NCBI GenBank assembly: GCA_029252195.1
Contig: JAQXBV010000079.1
Coordinates: 1-52,584, forward strand
Origin: Yoonia sp.
GTDB lineage: Bacteria; Pseudomonadota; Alphaproteobacteria; Rhodobacterales; Rhodobacteraceae
DNA length: 52,584 nt
Direction: 5' to 3'
Shown piece by piece: positions 46,805 through 52,584 of this stretch. The notes beneath the pieces were generated by a model. The model was not told the DNA's origin. It made no database searches and worked only from the letters and a program-made list of their open reading frames with translations. The position numbers and the translations under genes are program-made. How positions within the stretch are numbered: position 1 is the first letter of the stretch; each line of letters begins with the position of its first letter.

Positions 46805-47572
46805 TTAAAACCTGTCTTTACGCCCACGGATTTCGGCAAAGACAAGTGCGGGGTCGCTCCCTGACATCCCTAGATGCGCCATTAAGGCTGCGTCGTCGGC
46901 GCGCAGGAACGGGTTTGTGCGGATTTCAAGATCAAGGGTCGTGGGGACAGTGGGTTGATGGGCGGCGCGGGCTGCGTTCACCTCTTGAATACGAGATATA
47001 AGCTCCGCATTGTGCGGATCAAGGGCTGCGGCAAAACGGGCGTTGGATTGGGTATATTCATGGCCTGAGCAAATTAACGTATCGTGGGGCAGGGCGCGTA
47101 GTTTCTTGAGGCTGTTCCAAGCTTGCTGCGGCGTGCCTTCAAACAGCCTGCCGCACCCCAGCGCCATGAGGCTATCGGCGGTGAAGGCGAGTTTTTCAGC
47201 GGCAAAATAAATGGCTATGTGATTGATCGTATGCCCCGAGACGTCGATGATCTGGGCGTCATGGCCGCAGACCGTGATCACGTCGCCTTCGCTGACGGTC
47301 TGATCCAATGGCGGCAGGCGGTGTGCGTCGGCGGCCGCCCCTACCACGGTGAGCGCCGCACGATTTTCGAGCCCATCGAGCCCTTGAACGTGATCGTCGT
47401 GGTGGTGGGTCAAAAGTACGGTGGTAAGCCGCCATCCCCCCGCCTTGACCGCCGCATTGATAGGGGCGGCCTCTGGCACATCGACCACGGCGGCTTCGCC
47501 AGTCGCGGGGTTGCCGATCACAAAGGCGTAGTTGTCTGTCAGGCAGGGCACGGTTGTGAGCGTCAAAGTCAT
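46805..47572 (-). CDS. gloB: Hydroxyacylglutathione hydrolase (glyoxalase II)
   Basis: A 255-residue metallo-beta-lactamase-fold enzyme. TTVLLTHHHDDHVQGLDGL holds the T-H-x-H-x-D-H dinuclear metal motif. DVSGHTINHIAIYF and LICSGHEYTQSNARFA are the next ligand-bearing segments, the latter specific to glyoxalase II. The C-terminal region (PTTLDLEIRTNPFLRA) binds glutathione. It hydrolyses S-lactoylglutathione in methylglyoxal detoxification. It shares orientation with clpA, and is divergent from the methyltransferase gene over about 60 bases; similar gloB/methyltransferase pairs occur in other Rhodobacteraceae as I recall, which I cannot check here. Confidence 0.94.
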   Translation of the reverse strand: MTLTLTTVPCLTDNYAFVIGNPATGEAAVVDVPEAAPINAAVKAGGWRLTTVLLTHHHDDHVQGLDGLENRAALTVVGAAADAHRLPPLDQTVSEGDVITVCGHDAQIIDVSGHTINHIAIYFAAEKLAFTADSLMALGCGRLFEGTPQQAWNSLKKLRALPHDTLICSGHEYTQSNARFAAALDPHNAELISRIQEVNAARAAHQPTVPTTLDLEIRTNPFLRADDAALMAHLGMSGSDPALVFAEIRGRKDRF

Positions 47573-47635
47573 GGCGTCTTTGTCCTATGATGATAGTGTT
47601 AGGTCTAAGTCTTGCCCATAGGAGGGGCATTCGCA

Positions 47636-48394
47636 ATGCACTTAGATGTTCTTGATCTGCGCAACTTCTATTATCGCAGCGCTTTGGGCCGCGCCGCGCA
47701 AAAAGTCATTCGCGACGAACTATTTTCGCTTTGGCCAGAGGCCAAGGGGCAGACGGTCGCGGGTTTCGGCTTTGCTGTGCCGCTTTTACGGCCTTATCTG
47801 AACGACGCCCGCCGCGTCATTGGGTTGATGCCTGGTCCGCAGGGTGTCATGCCGTGGCCTGCAGGCCAGCCGAATATCAGTGTCCTTTGCGAGGATACGT
47901 TTTGGCCGATCCAGACGGGGCAGGTTGATAAACTGGTGGTGATGCACGGGCTTGAGACCTCTGATAACCCCGATGCCTTGCTCGACGAATGCTGGCGGGT
48001 ACTGGGGCCAGGGGGGCGCGCGGTCTTTATTGTGCCCAATCGGGCGGGACTGTGGTCGCGGTCCGACAACACGCCGTTCGGGTTTGGCCGCCCGTTTTCG
48101 CTCGGCCAGTTGGATGCGTTGCTGCGCAAACACCAATTTGTGACCGAACGGTCGATGTCGATGCTGTACCAACCGCCGTCACACCGCCGGATCTGGCGCA
48201 AAACCGCCGGCCTTCTGGAGAGGCTTGGCCAGCATATGCCCGTCATCACTGCGGGCGGCGTTTTGATGGTCGAGGTTTCCAAGCAAATAGCCGCGCCAAC
48301 GCGCACCGGCCTCACCGAAAAGGTCCGCAGGCCATTGCGTGCTTTGGAGGGGATCGGCCAGACACCCGAAACCGCGCGCGGCGGTGATCTTTAG
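47636..48394 (+). CDS. SAM-dependent methyltransferase, class I
   Basis: A 252-residue methyltransferase of the Methyltransf_11 type. [19 protein letters not shown] stands for the glycine-rich AdoMet loop (in reduced form, G-F-G-F-A), [19 protein letters not shown] is motif II/post-II, and [15 protein letters not shown] is motif III. The relaxed glycine loop is unusual, but the rest of the pattern is clear. The substrate is unknown. ATG 47636 has AGGAGG 10 bases upstream. It is divergent from gloB and its stop interlocks with the acidic membrane-protein gene (TTAG, 48391-48394). Confidence 0.82.
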   Translation: MHLDVLDLRNFYYRSALGRAAQKVIRDELFSLWPEAKGQTVAGFGFAVPLLRPYLNDARRVIGLMPGPQGVMPWPAGQPNISVLCEDTFWPIQTGQVDKLVVMHGLETSDNPDALLDECWRVLGPGGRAVFIVPNRAGLWSRSDNTPFGFGRPFSLGQLDALLRKHQFVTERSMSMLYQPPSHRRIWRKTAGLLERLGQHMPVITAGGVLMVEVSKQIAAPTRTGLTEKVRRPLRALEGIGQTPETARGGDL

Positions 48395-49176
48395 GGCTGG
48401 GTCAGATCGAAGATGGAGGCAATCTCGCGGTTCACGTTGATTGTCGCGTCTTCGTTGATCATGGCGGGGGCATCTGCTGTGCCTTCGCCGATCACGGCGC
48501 GGAACACGCGGGTCGCGTCAGCGCCGTCATAAAGGCCATTGGCTATGTCTGCGGTATTGAGATCAGCCTGATCGCTGACGTAATAATCAACCCAATCAGT
48601 TTGCAATGTGACGCCTTCCACCTGCGCAGTGCTTTGACCTCGTATGATATGAACGAAGGCGGGTGTCGTGTCCTCAAATGTCACGGCCAGTGCATCGTTA
48701 CTATCGGTCAGATCGATTACGCCCGCGTCGCTCTCTGAGGCCAGCGCGTTGCGGGTGACTGACAGGTTCGACACGTCAGACCCCGCGCCGCCCGCCACAT
48801 CCGCGCCAAAGCCAAAGGAAATCACATCGTCACCATCATCACCCTCAAGCGTGAGTGGCATCCCCGTTTCGTCATCGGCAGTGATGATGTCGCGCTCTGC
48901 TGTGCCTGAGACAGTGGGGGCCAGCCCGAAGTCGACGTCTTGAAAGCTTGATGTTTCGAGTTGTTCGCCTGTTTCAACAGTCACAACCGTCTCGCCCGAG
49001 ACATAGACATAGTCGTCGGGGTTAGAATCGCCGGGATCCGGTGTGAGCATATCCCCCTCGTCGGGAGTTAGATCCGGCTCTGGATCGGTTGAGGTATCAG
49101 AATCGGTCACCAAGCCCAAAATCAAATCGCCAAGGCCAATTGCGATGAGCCCTACCGCTAAATAATCGTAAAACAT
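48391..49176 (-). CDS. Acidic membrane-anchored protein with degenerate RTX-like motif, unknown function
   Basis: A 261-residue protein that I do not recognise. Residues 5-24 ([19 protein letters not shown]) form one hydrophobic helix, followed by a strongly acidic Asp/Pro/Thr linker ([14 protein letters not shown]) and an acidic beta-rich domain. [19 protein letters not shown] resembles a degenerate Ca-binding G-G-x-G-x-D repeat. With no positive charges at the N-terminus, topology is uncertain; the acidic part is probably extracytoplasmic and may bind calcium. The composition (very rich in D, T and A) is unlike its neighbours. The ATG has AAAGGA upstream. Confidence 0.6.
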   Translation of the reverse strand: MFYDYLAVGLIAIGLGDLILGLVTDSDTSTDPEPDLTPDEGDMLTPDPGDSNPDDYVYVSGETVVTVETGEQLETSSFQDVDFGLAPTVSGTAERDIITADDETGMPLTLEGDDGDDVISFGFGADVAGGAGSDVSNLSVTRNALASESDAGVIDLTDSNDALAVTFEDTTPAFVHIIRGQSTAQVEGVTLQTDWVDYYVSDQADLNTADIANGLYDGADATRVFRAVIGEGTADAPAMINEDATINVNREIASIFDLTQP

Positions 49177-49369
49177 GTCAACTTAATCCTTTTGCGGGGC
49201 CTCAAATTTATTAATCATCTGTAAAACACGCCTTTCAGATGATTTTGTGGCGGCTTTGTGCTTTCTTCTGGGTCGCCCAAATTTGACAGATAGTGCTAAA
49301 GTGACAGCGAGGTCGGTGCCTTGCAGGTAAATAGTGCCCGAAAGGCGACAATTTGACCACGCAAGGCGG

Positions 49370-49398
49370 TTGCGACGTTGGAACGGCTCTGCTACATC
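49370..49398 (+). promoter_or_regulatory. Candidate promoter of atpHAGD
   Basis: TTGCGA (49370-49375) and TACATC (49393-49398) are 17 bases apart, 109 bases before the atpH start. The -10 match is partial. Confidence 0.35.
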
Positions 49399-49413
49399 GG
49401 CCCTGATTTTGCT

Positions 49414-49435
49414 GCCCTCGCGGAAATGTGAGGGC
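49414..49435 (+). other. GAAA-capped hairpin in the atp leader
   Basis: GCCCTCGCG (49414-49422) pairs with TGTGAGGGC (49427-49435), nine pairs including two G-U, and closes a GAAA tetraloop. A second GCCCTC at 49447-49452 can pair with the same GAGGGC (49430-49435), so two folds are mutually exclusive. No U run follows, so it is not an intrinsic terminator. A role in mRNA stability or translation of atpH is inference. Confidence 0.5.
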
Positions 49436-49506
49436 TCCAGTAAGCTGCCCTCCTGTTGTCCTTGTTTGGATGGTGGGACTGGGCCAATGACATCGGAAGG
49501 GTGGAC

Positions 49507-50067
49507 GTGTCCGAACCAGTAGGAGTTTCCACAGGCATCGCTGGTCGCTATGCGACAGCCGTGTTTGATTTGGCCAAAGAAAGCAAAGCGCTTGCCGCGC
49601 TTGAAGCTGATGTTGACGCAATCGACGCCGCAATGGCCGAGAGCGCTGATCTGAAGACATTGCTTTCTTCGCCACTATACAGCCGTGAAGAGCAAGGCGC
49701 TGCGATTGCGGCGATTGCCAAAAAGATGAAGCTGTCTCAGACAACAAGCAACGTATTGGCGCTGATGGCGTCCAAGCGTCGTCTGTTTGTTATGCCGCAG
49801 CTCGTAGCGACATTGCGCGACCGTATCGCCGCCGACAAAGGCGAAGTGACGGCCGAAGTGACGTCTGCAAAAGGACTGAGCAAGGCACAGGCTGCCAAGC
49901 TTGCGAAAACGCTCAAGGCGCAAATTGGCGCCGACGTGAAGATTAAAGCGACCGTTGATGAAAGCCTCATCGGCGGTCTTATCGTAAAAGTTGGCTCGAA
50001 GATGATAGACACGTCGATCAAATCCAAGCTCAACGCTCTCCAGAACACAATGAAAGAGGTCGGATAA
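49507..50067 (+). CDS. atpH: F1F0 ATP synthase subunit delta
   Basis: A 186-residue subunit of the peripheral stalk that ties the F1 head to F0. [18 protein letters not shown] is the N-terminal helix bundle that binds subunit alpha. The conserved C-terminal signature is [19 protein letters not shown] followed by [12 protein letters not shown]. The start is GTG 49507, with AAGG a few bases upstream; an upstream frame from 49456 is less likely. As in other alphaproteobacteria it is the first gene of the F1 operon, with the F0 genes elsewhere. Confidence 0.95.
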   Translation: MSEPVGVSTGIAGRYATAVFDLAKESKALAALEADVDAIDAAMAESADLKTLLSSPLYSREEQGAAIAAIAKKMKLSQTTSNVLALMASKRRLFVMPQLVATLRDRIAADKGEVTAEVTSAKGLSKAQAAKLAKTLKAQIGADVKIKATVDESLIGGLIVKVGSKMIDTSIKSKLNALQNTMKEVG

Positions 50068-50068
50068 C

Positions 50069-51604
50069 ATGGCGATCCAAGCGTCTGAAATCTCTGCGAT
50101 CCTGAAGGACCAGATCAAGAACTTTGGCAAAGATGCCGAAGTCGCCGAAGTGGGCCGTGTGCTCTCCGTTGGTGACGGTATTGCGCGCGTTTACGGTTTG
50201 GACAACGTCCAAGCTGGTGAAATGGTGGAATTCCCCGGTGGGATCCGCGGCATGGCGCTGAACCTTGAAACTGACAACGTCGGTGTTGTTATTTTCGGTT
50301 CCGACCGAGACATTAAAGAAGGTGACGTTGTGAAGCGCACCAAGTCCATCGTGGACGTTCCAGTTGGTGACGAGCTTTTGGGCCGCGTTGTTGACGGTCT
50401 TGGCAACCCACTTGACGGCAAAGGCCCGATTGGCGCGAAAAAGCGTGCAGTTGCGGACTCCAAGGCGCCAGGCATTATCCCACGTAAATCAGTTCACGAG
50501 CCAATGGCGACTGGTCTGAAATCCGTGGACTCCATGATCCCAGTTGGCCGTGGCCAGCGCGAATTGATCATTGGTGATCGTCAGACAGGTAAAACAGCGA
50601 TCGCTCTCGACACGATCCTGAACCAGAAGTCTTACAACGACGCTGCGACATCCGAAGGCCAGAAGCTGTACTGCGTTTACGTAGCCATCGGCCAGAAGCG
50701 TTCCACAGTTGCCCAGTTGGTGAAAAAGCTCGAAGAGTCCGGCGCTATTGAATATTCAATTGTAGTTGCGGCGACTGCGTCCGATCCAGCACCAATGCAG
50801 TTCCTTGCGCCATATGCTGCGACTGCGATGGCAGAGCACTTCCGTGACAACGGCCGCCACGCTTTGATCATCTATGATGACCTTTCCAAGCAAGCTGTGT
50901 CCTACCGCCAGATGTCCCTTCTGCTCCGTCGTCCACCAGGGCGTGAAGCTTACCCAGGTGACGTTTTCTATCTTCACTCCCGTTTGCTTGAGCGTTCCGC
51001 GAAGCTCAACGAAGACAATGGTTCCGGCTCTTTGACAGCGCTGCCAATCATTGAAACTCAGGGTGGCGACGTTTCTGCGTTTATTCCAACAAACGTGATT
51101 TCGATCACCGACGGGCAGATCTTCTTGGAAACAGAATTGTTCTTCCAAGGTATCCGCCCAGCTGTGAACACAGGTCTGTCCGTGTCCCGCGTTGGTTCTG
51201 CCGCGCAGACAAACGCGATGAAATCTGTGGCTGGTCCGGTTAAGCTCGAGCTTGCTCAGTACCGCGAAATGGCGGCCTTTGCGCAGTTCGGTTCTGACCT
51301 TGACGCCTCCACACAGCAGTTGCTGAACCGTGGTGCACGTCTGACAGAATTGATGAAGCAGCCTCAGTATTCTCCGCTGACAAACGCCGAGATCGTTTGC
51401 GTGATCTACGCAGGCACCAAGGGTTACCTTGACAAGATCGACGTGAAATCAGTTGGCCGTTTTGAGGCTGGCCTGCTCAAGCATCTGCGCACAAACGCAA
51501 AAGACGTGCTCGACATGATCACCAAAGAAGATCCAAAGATCAAAGGTGAGGCAGAAGACAAGATCAAGGCCGCGATTGACGCGTTCGCCAAAGATTTCGC
51601 CTGA
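50069..51604 (+). CDS. atpA: F1F0 ATP synthase subunit alpha
   Basis: A 511-residue non-catalytic nucleotide-binding subunit of F1. Walker A is [14 protein letters not shown] (near residue 170), Walker B is [13 protein letters not shown], and the arginine finger lies in [12 protein letters not shown]. The N-terminal beta-barrel begins [18 protein letters not shown]. It starts one base after the atpH stop. Length and motifs match the family throughout. Confidence 0.98.
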   Translation: MAIQASEISAILKDQIKNFGKDAEVAEVGRVLSVGDGIARVYGLDNVQAGEMVEFPGGIRGMALNLETDNVGVVIFGSDRDIKEGDVVKRTKSIVDVPVGDELLGRVVDGLGNPLDGKGPIGAKKRAVADSKAPGIIPRKSVHEPMATGLKSVDSMIPVGRGQRELIIGDRQTGKTAIALDTILNQKSYNDAATSEGQKLYCVYVAIGQKRSTVAQLVKKLEESGAIEYSIVVAATASDPAPMQFLAPYAATAMAEHFRDNGRHALIIYDDLSKQAVSYRQMSLLLRRPPGREAYPGDVFYLHSRLLERSAKLNEDNGSGSLTALPIIETQGGDVSAFIPTNVISITDGQIFLETELFFQGIRPAVNTGLSVSRVGSAAQTNAMKSVAGPVKLELAQYREMAAFAQFGSDLDASTQQLLNRGARLTELMKQPQYSPLTNAEIVCVIYAGTKGYLDKIDVKSVGRFEAGLLKHLRTNAKDVLDMITKEDPKIKGEAEDKIKAAIDAFAKDFA

Positions 51605-51634
51605 ACCCTTTCCTAAGAGAAGGAGACTTAGCTA

Positions 51635-52507
51635 ATGCCTAGTCTTAAGGACCTCAAAAATCGGATCGCGTCGGTCAAATCGACCCGCAAGATCACCAAG
51701 GCGATGCAGATGGTCGCGGCCGCAAAATTGCGCCGCGCCCAAGAGGCAGCCGAGGCGTCACGGCCCTACACTGAGCGCTTCAATGCGGTCATGGCAGGTC
51801 TGGCGTCCGGCTCCGCTGGCTCTGCAGACGCGCCAAAGCTGTTGTCTGGCACGGGCAGCGATCAGGTCCACCTTTTGGTGGTCATGACTGCTGAACGCGG
51901 CCTGTGCGGCGGCTTTAACGGCAACATCTCGAAGTTGGCCCGTGCACATGCTCAAAAGCTGATTGCGGCTGGTAAGACAGTCAAGATCATGACCGTGGGC
52001 AAAAAGGGCCGCGACGTTCTCAAGCGTGAGCTTGGGGCGCATTTTGTGGGTCACGTTGACCTGACCGCTGTGAAGCGCGTCAGCTATCCGAACGCACAAA
52101 GCATCGCCAAGGACGTTCTGGCAAAGTTTGACGGCGGCGAATTCGACATCGCTACGATCTTCTTTGCGCGCTTTGAAAATGTTGTTTCGCAGCACCCGAC
52201 CGCCTTGCAGGTGATCCCTGCGAAGTTCGAAGCTGTGGAGGGCGCGGAAGCTGCTCTTTACGACTACGAGCCGTCAGAAGATGCCATCTTGGCCGACCTT
52301 CTGCCGCGCGGTGTGGCCACGCAGATCTTTGCTGCATTGCTCGAAAACGCCGCATCCGAACAGGGTGCCCGTATGTCGGCAATGGATAACGCGACACGCA
52401 ACGCTGGTGAAATGATCGACAAGCTGACAATCGAGTTTAACCGCTCGCGTCAGGCTGTGATCACCAACGAGCTGATTGAAATTATTTCGGGCGCGGAAGC
52501 GCTCTAA
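51635..52507 (+). CDS. atpG: F1F0 ATP synthase subunit gamma
   Basis: A 290-residue central-stalk subunit that rotates inside the alpha/beta ring. The N-terminal helix reads [19 protein letters not shown] and the C-terminal helix [19 protein letters not shown], forming the antiparallel coiled coil of the shaft. The middle [18 protein letters not shown] is the conserved Rossmann-like part. AAGGAG lies at good spacing before the ATG. It is the third gene of the operon, 30 bases after atpA. Confidence 0.97.
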   Translation: MPSLKDLKNRIASVKSTRKITKAMQMVAAAKLRRAQEAAEASRPYTERFNAVMAGLASGSAGSADAPKLLSGTGSDQVHLLVVMTAERGLCGGFNGNISKLARAHAQKLIAAGKTVKIMTVGKKGRDVLKRELGAHFVGHVDLTAVKRVSYPNAQSIAKDVLAKFDGGEFDIATIFFARFENVVSQHPTALQVIPAKFEAVEGAEAALYDYEPSEDAILADLLPRGVATQIFAALLENAASEQGARMSAMDNATRNAGEMIDKLTIEFNRSRQAVITNELIEIISGAEAL

Positions 52508-52523
52508 ACCGGAGAAAACCATT

Positions 52524-52584
52524 ATGGCAAACGCAAAAGGCAAGATCACGCAGATCATCGGCGCCGTCGTTGACGTGCAGTTCG
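52524..52584 (+). CDS. atpD: F1F0 ATP synthase subunit beta, 5' end only
   Basis: Only the first 20 codons are in the window. They read MANAKGKITQIIGAVVDVQ, the N-terminal beta-barrel start of subunit beta. GGAGA precedes the ATG, 16 bases after the atpG stop. The rest of the gene is beyond the right edge. Confidence 0.93.
   Translation, partial: MANAKGKITQIIGAVVDVQF

Larger units (their letters stand above)
49177..49506 (+). other. Intergenic region and leader of the ATP synthase operon
   Basis: These 330 bases hold no gene that I can support. They contain the promoter region of the acidic-protein gene at the left, a candidate promoter for the atp operon at 49370-49398, and a leader of about 100 bases with a stable hairpin at 49414-49435. 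Minus-strand frames here have no ribosome sites or recognisable domains. Confidence 0.65.

Overview
The window looks like a chromosomal segment of a marine-type alphaproteobacterium, most likely Rhodobacteraceae (Roseobacter group). The basis is gene content: an atpHAGD order without atpB/E/F, a class I lysyl-tRNA synthetase, a short GltX, DUF2125, DUF4864 and YcjX/YcjF proteins, TamA-TamB, and frequent GTG/TTG starts. This is inference from families recognised by eye, not a database match. No rRNA, tRNA, CRISPR array or prophage was seen. The only mobile DNA is the 3' end of an IS630-type transposase at the left edge.

Layout. 1-2.7 kb: IS630 remnant, a lipoprotein gene that lost its start next to it, a 2OG-Fe(II) oxygenase, gltX. 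2.7-6.6 kb: YbbP/YbbA-type ABC exporter divergent from the esterase tesA. 6.6-9.1 kb: two tandem cold-shock genes, a small membrane protein, a PhnA-family zinc-ribbon protein, a secreted muramidase-like protein. 9.2-16.7 kb: ettA, aldo/keto reductase, nadD-dacB, a TerB-like protein, lysK, a DUF4864 protein. 16.8-20.3 kb: a large beta-helix gene split by a stop codon, a DUF3995 protein, an outer-membrane barrel. 20.5-29 kb: acs, a hemerythrin-like protein, and a complete peptide ABC importer operon whose oppD carries a stop codon. 29-35 kb: tamB-tamA. 35-39.4 kb: truA, ycjX (with a stop codon) and ycjF, DUF2125. 39.4-44.3 kb: ChaC-like cyclotransferase, a MotA/ExbB-like and MotB/OmpA-like pair with a very long coiled coil, an M23 peptidase. 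44.3-49.2 kb: clpA, gloB, a methyltransferase, an acidic membrane-anchored protein. 49.5 kb to the end: the ATP synthase F1 operon, running off the right edge inside atpD.

Most notable points. (1) Three otherwise intact genes each carry one in-frame premature stop (TAG in the beta-helix gene, TAA in oppD at the Tyr of the HPY motif, TGA in ycjX); all can be explained by G:C to T:A transversions. (2) Three TTAA half-sites spaced exactly seven bases apart form two overlapping CtrA-type boxes between the barrel gene and acs. (3) The MotA/MotB-like pair has about 500 residues of predicted periplasmic coiled coil. (4) One of two tandem cold-shock proteins has Asp in place of the RNP1 Phe. (5) Six of ten convergent gene pairs overlap by exactly four bases through interlocked stop codons. 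(6) A GAAA-capped hairpin with a competing alternative fold lies in the leader of the ATP synthase operon.
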